Counted from the stretch's first letter, positions 16,932-25,747 are shown. The stretch: 64,000 bases of DNA from Patiriisocius_A hiemis (GCF_031846325.1 NZ_JAVRHZ010000001.1:744001-808000); one strand, 5' to 3'. The notes: a model not told the origin generated them from the sequence alone. A program made the numbers and translations.

Positions 16932-17957
16932 ATGAAGAACCTTCAAAGTCTGTTTACGGTACTAGCACTATTAGTAGTTACAACTTCTTTTTCACAATAT
17001 ACAGAAGAGCTCAATTCTAATAGGCCAGGAAGATCTCAAGGAGCATTTTCGGTAGGTAAAAATGTATTACAGTTTGAGACTGGTTTTGGAATAGGTAGTG
17101 AAGAGCATAGATTATTAAATACTGAAACAGACGCGTGGTTTATAGACTACTCTGCTAGATATGGCTTTTTTAAAGAAGAATTAGAAGTTAGCCTTATAGG
17201 GTCTTTTCAATCAAACTCTGTAATAAGTTCAAATGGAGTAAGCACCTTTGAGACAAACACAAGTAACTTTAGAAGCAACACGCTTGGCGCAAAATATTTA
17301 ATCTATGACCCATATAGAAAAAGACAGCTAGAAGGTCCTAACCTATTAAGCTGGAAAAAAAACAATAGAATACAATGGGAGGATTTAATTCCAGCAGTAT
17401 CTGTTTATGCGGGTGCTAACTTCGACTTTATTCAAAACCCCGAAGGTTTATTTACCAATAATACAACACCAAGAGTTGAAGAAATTTCGATTAGTCCAAA
17501 GTTTGTAGTAGCAACACAAAACAACTTTCTTGGAGGATTTGTTTTTGTTACCAACATTATTGTAGATAGAATTACAACAGACTATCCTTCTTATGGCTAT
17601 ATAGTAACCTTAACACATACGCCCACAGATTGGTTTTCAGTTTTTGTTGAAAATCAAGGATTTAAAAGTGATTTTTATGCAGATCAAATCTTTAGAGGTG
17701 GTGTTGCTATATTAATTACTGAAGATTTTCATGTAGACGGTTCTATTTTACTGAATTTTAAAGATACACCTAGTAGAACCTACGGTCGTATAGGATTAGC
17801 ATACAGATTTGATATGCATGACCAAGACGAATATATTGAAGAAAAAGGAAAAGCTGGTCGAGATAAAAGAAGAGAAGAAAAAAACAAAGGCAAAAGAAAA
17901 AAGAGAAAAGATGGTTTTGAAAATGATGGAGAAGGTGGTGATAATGGGGGTTTATAG
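16932..17957 (+). CDS. Outer-membrane beta-barrel 'transporter'-type protein
   Basis: The 341-residue protein begins with a signal peptide (ATG at 16932, ..VVTTSFSQ), then NSNRPGRSQGAFSVGKNVLQFETGFG. This N-terminal block is typical of flavobacterial proteins annotated as transporter or MetA-pathway phenol-degradation-like barrels. Alternating amphipathic strands follow up to GLAYRFDM. After this last strand comes an unusual charged tail of about 45 residues, first basic (RREEKNKGKRKKRKDG) then acidic and Gly-rich (ENDGEGGDNGGL). Substrate is unknown. It is 12 bases upstream of the N-acyltransferase-like gene, so the two probably share a transcript. Confidence 0.85.
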   Translation: MKNLQSLFTVLALLVVTTSFSQYTEELNSNRPGRSQGAFSVGKNVLQFETGFGIGSEEHRLLNTETDAWFIDYSARYGFFKEELEVSLIGSFQSNSVISSNGVSTFETNTSNFRSNTLGAKYLIYDPYRKRQLEGPNLLSWKKNNRIQWEDLIPAVSVYAGANFDFIQNPEGLFTNNTTPRVEEISISPKFVVATQNNFLGGFVFVTNIIVDRITTDYPSYGYIVTLTHTPTDWFSVFVENQGFKSDFYADQIFRGGVAILITEDFHVDGSILLNFKDTPSRTYGRIGLAYRFDMHDQDEYIEEKGKAGRDKRREEKNKGKRKKRKDGFENDGEGGDNGGL

Positions 17958-17969
17958 TAGATTAAGCGT

Positions 17970-19091
17970 ATGATAAATATTACACAACTAACAACCAAAC
18001 AAGAGCTTAAGGAGTTTGTAACTTTTCCGTTTAAGCTATACAAAGACTCAAAATTTTGGGTTCCTCCTCTTATTAAAGATGAAATAGAAACACTAGATAA
18101 GGAAAAAAATCCTGTATTTAAAAATGCAGACGCTTATTACTTTTTAGCCAAAAAAGATGGCAAGACAGCGGGTAGAATTGCAGTTATTATTAACCATCTT
18201 GAAATAAATGAGATTGGTAAAAAGAAAGTTCGATTTGGTTGGTTTGATGTTATAGATGACATAGAGGTTACAAAAGCACTTCTTGAAAAGGTATTTGAAA
18301 TAGGAAGAGAACATAGCCTAGAGTATGCTGAGGGTCCTGTAGGCTTCTCTAATATGGAAAAAGCTGGAATTCTTACCAAAGGATTTGACGAAATGAATAC
18401 TATGATTACATGGTATCATTATCCATACTATGCAAAGCATTTTGAAGAATTAGGCTACGAAAAACAAGCCACTTGGGTCGAGTTTAAATTAAAAATACCA
18501 GAAGAAGCTTTTGAGAAAGTAAAGAAGTTTTCAAGAATAATAAGAGAACGTTACAACTTAACGGTTATTAGGTTTAAGAATAAAAAAGAAATTTTACCTT
18601 ATGTGGACGAGATGTTTGGGCTTCTTAATAACACTTACAATTCGCTACAAACATTTGTTCCTATACAGCAATATCAAATAGATTACTATAAAGAAAAGTA
18701 TTTTAGCTTTATACATCCAGATTACATAACCTGTATACGTGATAAAGAAGGGAAATTAATTGCATTTTCTGTTGTGATGCCTTCTTTTTCAAAAGCACTT
18801 AAAAAGGCAAATGGAAAATTATTTCCAACGGGTTGGTTTCATATTTTACAAGCACAAAAAAAGAACGAAAAAGCAGCGTTTTATTTAATTGGTATAGACC
18901 CAGAGTATCAAGGAAAAGGGGTTACAGCAATTATTTTTGAAGAAATGCAAAAGCTTTTTAACGCAAAAGGTATTCATACCGTAGAAACAAACCCAGAGTT
19001 AATTGAAAATACAGCTGTACAAGCTCTTTGGAAAGATTACAGCCCTGTGCAACACAAAGAGCGTAGCACTTATAAAAAATCGCTAGATTAA
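17970..19091 (+). CDS. YghO/bacterial ceramide synthase-like N-acyltransferase
   Basis: The 373-residue protein has an N-terminal pattern typical of the YghO/BcerS-like family: FPFKLYKDSKFWVPPL, then NPVFKNADAYYFLAKKDGK and AGRIAVIINH, followed by EGPVGFSNMEKAGIL. A GNAT-type acyl-CoA site is in the C-terminal half (LIGIDPEYQGKGVTAIIFEE). Characterised bacterial ceramide synthases of this family N-acylate sphingoid bases. Assignment of this member is by recall of family motifs, not by search. It is near an alpha-oxoamine synthase and a cysteate-synthase-like gene, so N-acylation of capnine or a sphingoid base is a plausible role. Older annotation pipelines often mislabel such proteins, for instance as GTP cyclohydrolase. 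Confidence 0.75.
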   Translation: MINITQLTTKQELKEFVTFPFKLYKDSKFWVPPLIKDEIETLDKEKNPVFKNADAYYFLAKKDGKTAGRIAVIINHLEINEIGKKKVRFGWFDVIDDIEVTKALLEKVFEIGREHSLEYAEGPVGFSNMEKAGILTKGFDEMNTMITWYHYPYYAKHFEELGYEKQATWVEFKLKIPEEAFEKVKKFSRIIRERYNLTVIRFKNKKEILPYVDEMFGLLNNTYNSLQTFVPIQQYQIDYYKEKYFSFIHPDYITCIRDKEGKLIAFSVVMPSFSKALKKANGKLFPTGWFHILQAQKKNEKAAFYLIGIDPEYQGKGVTAIIFEEMQKLFNAKGIHTVETNPELIENTAVQALWKDYSPVQHKERSTYKKSLD

Positions 19092-19126
19092 TACTAAAAT
19101 AGCATGATTTTTGTTTTTAAATAACT

Positions 19127-20074
19127 ATGAATAAGTTATTTTTCTATTTGGCACTTGTAACAGTAAGTATTTCAGGTGCACAAGACTATCAAAAAGTAGA
19201 TGCTATTGTACTACAATATCCTTCAAAATTTAGCAGTACTGAAAAGCTTTCAGAAAAGATAGCAACCAATTTCTCTACTGAAGAAGATAGAGTGCGAGCT
19301 ATCTATGTTTGGATTACCAATAATATTGCCTATAGTTTTTCTGAAAGAAATAGAATATCAAACAGTATTCGCTTTTCTACTGAAGCAGAACGCCTTCAAA
19401 AACTAAGAGAACGACAAAAATTACAAGCTGAGCGAACACTATCTACAAATGCTGCCATTTGTCATGGCTATAGTACCCTTTTTAAAGAGCTCTGTGACCA
19501 ATTAGGAATACAATCAAGTATTATCTCTGGTTACTCAAGAAATAGTATTGAAGAAATTGGTAAAAAAAACGACAACTCAAACCATGCTTGGAATAAAGTA
19601 ACTATTAATGGAGTACAATACCTAGTTGATACTACATGGGGCGCTGGCTCTTTTAGTAGCAGGGAGTTTATAAAAGACCCAACAGATTTTTATTACAAAA
19701 CACCTCCAGAAGTGTTAATAAACATACATCATCCTCAAAAAAAGGAAGATGCATTACTTAGTGATATGATGTCACGAAGAGACTATGAAGTTAGTGTATT
19801 ACAATTTGGTAGTGAGGCACCCAATCATATTATAATTTCACCTAAAAATGGGATTCTTTCTTCTAAAGATAATAAAGAAACAAGGTTTACATTTAACTCC
19901 AAAGAACCTATTGACTGGATAGGGTATAGCTTAAATAATGATGCTAAAACTGTAAAAGATATTTCAATAAGCGATAACAAAGTTAGTTTTGCTATTAACC
20001 TATACCAACAAGCAAATAAAGAGCTTATTATTTTTATAAACGGAAAGGCAGTTTGTGGCTATATAGTAAAATAA
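19127..20074 (+). CDS. Secreted transglutaminase-like protein
   Basis: The 315-residue protein has a short signal peptide (..VTVSISGAQ). The transglutaminase-like core follows, with the catalytic Cys in STNAAICHGYSTLFKELC, the His in NSNHAWNKVTING and the Asp in YLVDTTWGAG. This gives a complete Cys-His-Asp triad of the cysteine-protease-like fold. The C-terminal 100 residues look like a beta domain. Bacterial members cleave or crosslink envelope peptides, and the target here is unknown. It follows the acyltransferase gene by 35 bases and ends at a strong terminator. Confidence 0.88.
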   Translation: MNKLFFYLALVTVSISGAQDYQKVDAIVLQYPSKFSSTEKLSEKIATNFSTEEDRVRAIYVWITNNIAYSFSERNRISNSIRFSTEAERLQKLRERQKLQAERTLSTNAAICHGYSTLFKELCDQLGIQSSIISGYSRNSIEEIGKKNDNSNHAWNKVTINGVQYLVDTTWGAGSFSSREFIKDPTDFYYKTPPEVLINIHHPQKKEDALLSDMMSRRDYEVSVLQFGSEAPNHIIISPKNGILSSKDNKETRFTFNSKEPIDWIGYSLNNDAKTVKDISISDNKVSFAINLYQQANKELIIFINGKAVCGYIVK

Positions 20075-20075
20075 A

Positions 20076-20100
20076 AAAACCTCTCAAAAAGAGAGGTTTT
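20076..20100. terminator. Terminator between transglutaminase and oxoamine synthase genes
   Basis: AAAACCTCTC (20076-20085) pairs with GAGAGGTTTT (20091-20100) around a five-A loop, with A/T-rich flanks. It can act on both converging transcripts. Confidence 0.88.
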
Positions 20101-20123
20101 AGATCTATAAATTAGAAATTTGC

Positions 20124-21383
20124 TTACTCTCCCATTGCCGCAGCAACAGAAGCAGATAATCTTTTATAAGTTCCGTTTTCTAAACGCTCTCTAATCGCAG
20201 AAAAAGCCTCTAGAGTTTCCTCAATATCTTGCATAGTATGAGAAGCGGTAGGAATCATACGTAGTAATATTAATCCTTTAGGAATAACCGGATACACTAC
20301 TATAGAACAGAAAATGCCGTGATTTTCACGTAAGTCTTTTACTAACGCCATTGCTTCTGGAATAGAACCTTTAAGATAAACGGGGGTTACACAACTCTGA
20401 GTTGTACCTAAATCAAACCCTCTTTTTCTAAGCCCTCCTTGTAATGCATTTACATTCTCCCAAAGTTTGTCTTTAAACTTCGTACTAGAACGCATCATAT
20501 CAAGTCGTTTTAATGCTCCCTCAACCAATTGCATTTGCAATGATTTTGCAAACATTTGCGAACGTAAATTATATTTTAGATAGGTAATAATTTCATTATC
20601 GGCAGCTATAAAAGCACCTGTACTTGCCATAGACTTTGCAAAGGTTGCAAAATAAACATCAATATCATCTTGTACTCCTTGCTCTTCTCCTGCTCCAGCT
20701 CCTGTTTTTCCTAAAGTACCAAAACCGTGTGCATCATCTACAAACAGTCTAAAGTTGTATTTCTTTTTAAGGGCTACAATTTCTTTAAGCTTTCCTTGTT
20801 CACCACGCATTCCAAAAACACCTTCAGAAATTAATAAGATTCCTCCGCCAGTTTTTTCAGCAACTTTCTCGGCACGTATTAAGTTCTTCTCAATACTATC
20901 CATGTCATTGTGCTTATAGGTAAAGCGTTGCCCTAAATGTAATCTTACACCATCTATGATACATGCATGTGCATCTACATCATACACAATTACATCATCT
21001 TTAGAAACAAGAGCATCTATGGTAGATACCATTCCTTGATAACCAAAGTTTAAAAGGTAGGCCGCTTCTTTAGATACAAAAGCAGCTAGTTCTTTTTGTA
21101 ATTGTTCGTGCAAGTCCGTATGGCCACTCATCATTCGAGCACCCATTGGGTATGCAGACCCATATTTTGCAGCAGCTTCTGCATCAGTTTTTCTAACTTC
21201 CGGGTGGTTAGCCAAACCTAAATAATCATTGATACTCCAAGTAACTACTTCTTTCCCTTGAAATTTCATACGGTTTGATATAGGTCCTTCCAGTTTTGGA
21301 AACACAAAATATCCTTCTGCTACTTCTGCCCATTTCCCTAGAGGCCCTTTGTCTTTATATATCTTATCAAATAAATCTTTCAT
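20124..21383 (-). CDS. Alpha-oxoamine synthase, candidate cysteate C-acyltransferase (CapB/SulA-like)
   Basis: The 419-residue PLP enzyme of the alpha-oxoamine synthase family (KBL, BioF, ALAS, SPT) condenses an amino acid with an acyl thioester and loses CO2. Visible motifs are the substrate-gate GSAYPMGARMMSGHT, the PLP-contacting VDDAHGFG, and the Schiff-base Lys at about 250 in ATFAKSMASTGAF. The ATG at 21383 follows a TTG at 21386 that I reject. In Flavobacteriia, members of this family make capnine (from cysteate) or sphinganine (from serine). A cysteate-synthase-like gene immediately upstream favours capnine. No tdh lies nearby, which argues against threonine catabolism by KBL. Substrate choice cannot be read with certainty. 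Confidence 0.8.
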   Translation of the reverse strand: MKDLFDKIYKDKGPLGKWAEVAEGYFVFPKLEGPISNRMKFQGKEVVTWSINDYLGLANHPEVRKTDAEAAAKYGSAYPMGARMMSGHTDLHEQLQKELAAFVSKEAAYLLNFGYQGMVSTIDALVSKDDVIVYDVDAHACIIDGVRLHLGQRFTYKHNDMDSIEKNLIRAEKVAEKTGGGILLISEGVFGMRGEQGKLKEIVALKKKYNFRLFVDDAHGFGTLGKTGAGAGEEQGVQDDIDVYFATFAKSMASTGAFIAADNEIITYLKYNLRSQMFAKSLQMQLVEGALKRLDMMRSSTKFKDKLWENVNALQGGLRKRGFDLGTTQSCVTPVYLKGSIPEAMALVKDLRENHGIFCSIVVYPVIPKGLILLRMIPTASHTMQDIEETLEAFSAIRERLENGTYKRLSASVAAAMGE

Positions 21384-21407
21384 CAATACTCAATTATTTA
21401 GTGACCG

Positions 21408-21437
21408 CAAAATTAAATAAAATTAGTAGGATGACAA
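21408..21437 (-). promoter_or_regulatory. Promoter of the oxoamine synthase gene
   Basis: On the minus strand a TTG (21435-21437) is followed after 19 bases by TAATTTTG (21408-21415), matching both Bacteroidota promoter elements with ideal spacing. The start codon is at 21383, so the leader is short, about 15-20 bases. Confidence 0.65.
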
Positions 21438-21467
21438 TGGTTTTTATAGGTAGTTCTGTTAAAAAAT

Positions 21468-21497
21468 AAAACCCTACCAAATGATTGATAGGGTTTT
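21468..21497 (-). terminator. Terminator after the cysteine/cysteate synthase-like gene
   Basis: AAAACCCTA (21468-21476) pairs with TAGGGTTTT (21489-21497), A/T-rich outside, 20 bases past the stop at 21518. Together with the promoter downstream it suggests that the two enzymes are transcribed separately. Confidence 0.75.
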
Positions 21498-21517
21498 AAA
21501 AATTTTATTATAAAAGC

Positions 21518-22555
21518 TTATTTTATATATTGGATTGATTCCACTTCGTGTCTTGATGAATCAAAAAAGCCTTGTTTTTCCATCCAATCGTTGCTATATA
21601 TCTTACTCATATACCTAGAACCATGGTCAGGGAAAATTACAACTATATTGCTTGTAGTATCAAAAACACCATCTTCTTCAAGTTGTTTTAATCCTTGCAT
21701 TGCTGCGCCACTTGTGTAACCAACAAATAAACCTTCTGTTTTAGCTAGCTCTCTTGCAGTATGTGCGCTATCTTCATCTGTGACTTTTATAAAAGCATCA
21801 ATAGCATCAAAGTCTGTTGCAGTAGGAATTAAGTTTTTTCCAAGTCCTTCAATTCTGTAAGGATAAATTTCGTCACTATCAAACTCTCTAGTTTGATGGT
21901 ATTTCTGAATTACAGAACCATACGCATCTATACCTATTACTTTTATATTTGGGTTTTGTTCCTTTAAAAAACGAGCAGTTCCTGAAATTGTTCCTCCGGT
22001 ACCGCTACAAGCAACTAAATGTGTAATTTGACCATTAGTTTGGTTCCAAATTTCTGGTCCTGTTGTATTGTAGTGTGCTTCTATATTAAGTTCATTAAAG
22101 TACTGATTAATATAAACAGAATCTTTAATCTCTGAATGTAAACGCTTGGCAACTTCATAATAAGACCTTGGATCATCTGCTTTTACGTGTGCAGGACAAA
22201 CATAAACCTTAGCTCCCATTGTTTTAAGCATGTCTATCTTATCTGAAGATGACTTTGAGCTTACTGCCAATATACACTCATATCCTTTTAAGATACTAAC
22301 CATCGCTATACTAAAACCAGTATTTCCACTTGTAGTTTCAATAATGGTATCACCAGGTTTAAGTATTCCTTTCTTTTCGGCTTGTTCTATTATGTAGAGT
22401 GCTATTCTATCTTTTGAAGAATGTCCCGGGTTAAAAGCTTCAATCTTAGCAAAGTAATTACCTTTCATAGATGCGGTAATATTAGATAACTTTACTAATG
22501 GAGTATCTCCTATTAAACTTAAAACACTATCGTGAGCATTAATGCTTTTTTTCAT
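21518..22555 (-). CDS. PLP-dependent cysteine/cysteate synthase-like enzyme (CapA candidate)
   Basis: The 345-residue fold-type II PLP enzyme resembles CysK/CBS. The PLP Lys is at about 48 in an atypical FNPGHSSKDR (cysteine synthases usually read NPGGSVKDR or similar), followed by the substrate loop TTSGNTGFS and the phosphate-binding GTGGTISGT. Cysteine synthases use O-acetylserine or phosphoserine with sulfide. Cysteate synthase (CapA) uses phosphoserine with sulfite and supplies capnine synthesis. The neighbouring alpha-oxoamine synthase makes the latter attractive, but a plain cysteine or cystathionine synthase remains possible. A -7 box (22605-22612) and a terminator bound the gene. Confidence 0.82.
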   Translation of the reverse strand: MKKSINAHDSVLSLIGDTPLVKLSNITASMKGNYFAKIEAFNPGHSSKDRIALYIIEQAEKKGILKPGDTIIETTSGNTGFSIAMVSILKGYECILAVSSKSSSDKIDMLKTMGAKVYVCPAHVKADDPRSYYEVAKRLHSEIKDSVYINQYFNELNIEAHYNTTGPEIWNQTNGQITHLVACSGTGGTISGTARFLKEQNPNIKVIGIDAYGSVIQKYHQTREFDSDEIYPYRIEGLGKNLIPTATDFDAIDAFIKVTDEDSAHTARELAKTEGLFVGYTSGAAMQGLKQLEEDGVFDTTSNIVVIFPDHGSRYMSKIYSNDWMEKQGFFDSSRHEVESIQYIK

Positions 22556-22604
22556 ATAAAGAGTTTTATTTTAGAACTGAAAAATATTCAGTCAAAAAAC
22601 GTGG

Positions 22605-22612
22605 CAAAGTTA
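22605..22612 (-). promoter_or_regulatory. -7 box of the cysteine/cysteate synthase-like gene
   Basis: The minus strand reads TAACTTTG, an exact TAnnTTTG match about 50 bases before the ATG at 22555. No clear TTG is at the -33 position. Confidence 0.45.
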
Positions 22613-22627
22613 CATTAAAAAAATTAA

Positions 22628-24763
22628 TTACTCTTTTATCCCTTCCAAATCAAAGATAAAAGCATAATCCATAGCGACTTCCTTTAGGGCTTCAAATCTT
22701 CCTGAAGCGCCACCGTGACCTGCTTCCATATTGGTGTGGAATAGTAATAGGTTTTCATCTGTCTTTAATTCTCTAAGCTTTGCTACCCACTTTGCAGGCT
22801 CCCAATATTGTACTTGAGAATCGTGATATCCAGTTGTTACAAACATATTTGGATAGTTTTTTGATTCTACATTATCATAAGGAGAATACGATTTAATGTA
22901 ATTATAGTATTCTGGATCGTTTGGGTTGCCCCATTCATCATATTCACCTGTAGTTAGAGGAATACTATCATCCAGCATAGTAGTAATAACATCTACAAAT
23001 GGAACAGCTGCAATAATACCATTGTATAATTCTGGAGCCATATTAGACACAGCACCCATTAACAAACCTCCTGCAGAACCTCCAGAAGCGTATAAATGAT
23101 CGCTAGAAGTATAGCCTTCTTCGATTAAATATTTAGAAGCATCTATAAAATCTGTAAATGTGTTTTTCTTCTTAAGGAGTTTTCCATCTTCATACCATTT
23201 TCTTCCTAAATACTCACCTCCTCTTACATGAGTAATGGCATAGATAAAACCTCTATCTAGCAGGCTTAAACGTACTGTAGAGAAATAAGGGTCTATGGTT
23301 GAGCCATAAGATCCGTATGCATATTGAAATAGAGGGTTACTCCCATCTAATTTTATTCCTTTTCTGTAAACCAAAGAAATTGGAATTTTAGTTCCATCTG
23401 TTGCAGTTGCCCAAACACGTTTAGACTCATAATTATTTTTATCAAACTCTCCCCCCAGTACCTCAACTTCTTTTTTAACCTTCTTCTCCTTTGTTTCCAT
23501 ATTAAAATCTATCACAGAAGCTGGTGTAGTTAGCCCATTATAGCCATATCTAAGCACTTTGGTATCAAACTCTATATTTTGTGTTGTGTATGCTGTGTAT
23601 GTTTCACTATCAAAAGGAAGGTAATAGTCTTGTGTTTTGTCCCAACTCATAATATGGATTTTATTTAATCCATTATTACGTTCACTCACAACTAAATATT
23701 CTTTAAAAATATCAACATCTTCGAGTAAAACATCATCTCTATGCGCAATAACTTCAGTCCAATTTTCTTTTGAAGTTTTAGATTGCGGAGTTTTCATTAG
23801 TTTAAAGTTAGTAGCCTCATCTTTGTTGGTTACGATGTAAAAGTCATTTCCGAAGTGAGAAATAGTATACTCTAAGCCTCTTTCTCTTTTCTGAAAAACT
23901 GAAAATTCACCATCTGGGGTGTCTGCATCTAAAACCTGAAATTCATTAGACAAAGTACTATAGGAACCAATTACTAAAAACTTTCTAGATTTTGTTTTGT
24001 AAACATAGGTTCCAAAAGTTTCATCTTCTTCAGTAAAAATCAATGCATCATTCTCTGGATTCTCCCCTCTTTTGTGTTTGAAAATTTGATTAGAGCGTAA
24101 TGTTTGCTCATCTTTTCTTGTATAAAACAAGGTTTTATTATCATTAGCCCAAGTAGAACCTCCCGTTGTGGTTGCAATACTTTGCGGAAGTACTTCTCCA
24201 GTTTCTAAGTTTTTAATGTAGATAGTATATTTTCTTCTACTTACAGTATCTACGCCATACGCTACCCATTTATTATCTGGGCTAACATTAATACCATTTA
24301 AATTGTAAAAAGAATGACCTTCTGCCATTTCATTAACATTAAACAAGATTTCTTCCTTAGCATCAAGACTTTCCTTTTTTCTTGTATAAATAGGGTAGTC
24401 TTTTCCTGTTTCATAACGAGTTATGTAATAATATCCATTGTAGAAATAGGGTACAGAGCTATCGTCTTCCTTAATTCTACTTTTCATTTCTTCAAATAAA
24501 TCCTTCTGAAAATTAGTAGTATGAGCTGTCATTTTCTCATAGTAGTCATTTTCTCGTTCTAAATAATCTATTACTTCTGGATTTTCTTTTTCATTTAACC
24601 AATAGTAATTATCTACCCTTACATCTCCATGTTTTTCAAGGTTTTTAGCAATTTTTTCAGCTAAAGGAGGTTGTATATTCATATTTTTCTTTGAAGTTTC
24701 TTTTTGTTTGCAAGAGGCTGCAAAAATAAGTGTTAACATAGAAACAAAAAGTATATTTTTCAT
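22628..24763 (-). CDS. S9 prolyl oligopeptidase family, oligopeptidase B-like lipoprotein
   Basis: The 711-residue serine peptidase has a lipoprotein signal (LTLIFAASCKQKE, Cys at about 18), so it is probably anchored in the envelope. The N-terminal beta-propeller begins with RVDNYYWLNEKENPEVIDYL, typical of oligopeptidase B. The C-terminal alpha/beta-hydrolase has the nucleophile in ASGGSAGGLLMG, Asp in YHDSQVQYWEP and His in NMEAGHGGASGR. Oligopeptidase B cuts after Lys and Arg in short peptides. It is divergent from ybaB. Confidence 0.93.
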   Translation of the reverse strand: MKNILFVSMLTLIFAASCKQKETSKKNMNIQPPLAEKIAKNLEKHGDVRVDNYYWLNEKENPEVIDYLERENDYYEKMTAHTTNFQKDLFEEMKSRIKEDDSSVPYFYNGYYYITRYETGKDYPIYTRKKESLDAKEEILFNVNEMAEGHSFYNLNGINVSPDNKWVAYGVDTVSRRKYTIYIKNLETGEVLPQSIATTTGGSTWANDNKTLFYTRKDEQTLRSNQIFKHKRGENPENDALIFTEEDETFGTYVYKTKSRKFLVIGSYSTLSNEFQVLDADTPDGEFSVFQKRERGLEYTISHFGNDFYIVTNKDEATNFKLMKTPQSKTSKENWTEVIAHRDDVLLEDVDIFKEYLVVSERNNGLNKIHIMSWDKTQDYYLPFDSETYTAYTTQNIEFDTKVLRYGYNGLTTPASVIDFNMETKEKKVKKEVEVLGGEFDKNNYESKRVWATATDGTKIPISLVYRKGIKLDGSNPLFQYAYGSYGSTIDPYFSTVRLSLLDRGFIYAITHVRGGEYLGRKWYEDGKLLKKKNTFTDFIDASKYLIEEGYTSSDHLYASGGSAGGLLMGAVSNMAPELYNGIIAAVPFVDVITTMLDDSIPLTTGEYDEWGNPNDPEYYNYIKSYSPYDNVESKNYPNMFVTTGYHDSQVQYWEPAKWVAKLRELKTDENLLLFHTNMEAGHGGASGRFEALKEVAMDYAFIFDLEGIKE

Positions 24764-24773
24764 TTTAAAACTA

Positions 24774-24805
24774 TTGATTTATAAAGATGCAAAATACTAA
24801 ATTTG
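24774..24805 (+). promoter_or_regulatory. Promoter of the YbaB/EbfC gene
   Basis: TTG (24774-24776) and TAAATTTG (24798-24805) are separated by 21 bases, within the accepted range for Bacteroidota promoters. The ATG is at 24830. Confidence 0.6.
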
Positions 24806-24829
24806 CACCTAATACTTAAAATTTAATAT

Positions 24830-25153
24830 ATGTTTGGAGATATAATGGGAATGATGGGTAAATTAAAAGAAACCCAAGCTAAGGTTGAAGAAACCAAAAA
24901 AAGATTAGATACTGTTTTAATTGATGAGGAAAGTAACGACGGACTTATAAAAATAACAGTTACTGCAAATAGGGAAATTAAGTCTATAGCTATAGATAAT
25001 ACTTTGCTTGAAGATAAAGAGCAATTAGAAGATTATTTAATAATTAATCTAAACAAAGCAATAGAAAAGGCAACAAAAGTAAATGAAACTGAAATAGCAG
25101 CAGTTGCAAAAGAAGGTATGCCAAATATCCCTGGAATGGATATGTTTAAATAG
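24830..25153 (+). CDS. YbaB/EbfC-family nucleoid-associated protein
   Basis: The 107-residue protein has a charged N-terminal helix with FGDIMGMMGKLKETQAKVEE, a central strand pair (GLIKITVTANREIKSIAID) and a second long helix, ending in the Met/Pro-rich tail GMPNIPGMDMFK. It matches the YbaB/EbfC fold that binds DNA as a dimer. Elsewhere this gene often lies with dnaX and recR; here recR is about 28 kb away. It ends five bases before the convergent thioredoxin-like gene. Confidence 0.92.
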   Translation: MFGDIMGMMGKLKETQAKVEETKKRLDTVLIDEESNDGLIKITVTANREIKSIAIDNTLLEDKEQLEDYLIINLNKAIEKATKVNETEIAAVAKEGMPNIPGMDMFK

Positions 25154-25158
25154 TCTAT

Positions 25159-25626
25159 CTATTTTACTTTTCCAGAATATTTATTAATAAAGGCAAAGTG
25201 ATTACTTGTATCTCTAAGTGAACTGTATCCAGAGATATTATCTAATATTTTACCTTTTGGATTTAAAACCATTAAGTTGGGAAAGGTTTTTGTTTTGTTG
25301 TACTCTGCAACTATCCCTTTATTATATTCCAATTGTTCCTCAGTAAGGATGTCTACCCTACGTGGGTAATCTATCATTACCATTACAAAAGCTGATGATT
25401 TTTCTACAAAGGCAGAAGATTCAAAAAAATCTTTTTTAAGCATTTTACAAGGTGAACACCAATCACTTCCTGTAAAATATAAAAGAATTGGTTTGTTTTC
25501 CTTTTTTGCAAACTGCTTTGCTTCTTTTAAGTTATTTAGCCAGTTTAAAGAAGATGCCTCTTCTTGAGCAGTGACAACTGAGTTACTTACAAGGAGAACA
25601 ATAAGAATAGCAATAAAACGATTCAT
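25159..25626 (-). CDS. Secreted thioredoxin-family protein
   Basis: The 155-residue protein has a signal peptide (..SNSVVTAQ, about residue 21) and a thioredoxin fold with the active site WCSPCK (Cys at about 57 and 60). The cis-Pro region is in TFPNLMVLNP and GYSSLRD follows. It is a periplasmic thiol-disulfide protein of the thioredoxin_7/DUF255-like kind. Its substrates are unknown. It is convergent with the YbaB gene. Confidence 0.9.
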   Translation of the reverse strand: MNRFIAILIVLLVSNSVVTAQEEASSLNWLNNLKEAKQFAKKENKPILLYFTGSDWCSPCKMLKKDFFESSAFVEKSSAFVMVMIDYPRRVDILTEEQLEYNKGIVAEYNKTKTFPNLMVLNPKGKILDNISGYSSLRDTSNHFAFINKYSGKVK

Positions 25627-25680
25627 AGGGCTTAGAATTTATTTTATTTCAACATTATTTATGCCAAAGATGGTAAAAAA

Positions 25681-25710
25681 AAAAGAATTCCCAAATCTGG
25701 GAATTCTTTT
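25681..25710 (-). terminator. Terminator of the OmpA-family gene
   Basis: A perfect 13-base stem (25681-25693 with 25698-25710) with a four-base loop, A/T-rich outside, follows the OmpA-family stop at 25748. Confidence 0.88.
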
Positions 25711-25747
25711 GTAACCTAATCACGTTTGATGGTTGTGTTAACGTATA

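Noticed and set aside
20124..21383. Assigning the oxoamine synthase as glycine C-acetyltransferase (KBL)
   Set aside because: No threonine dehydrogenase lies nearby and the neighbour is a cysteate-synthase-like gene. I cannot exclude KBL, so I keep it only as an alternative.
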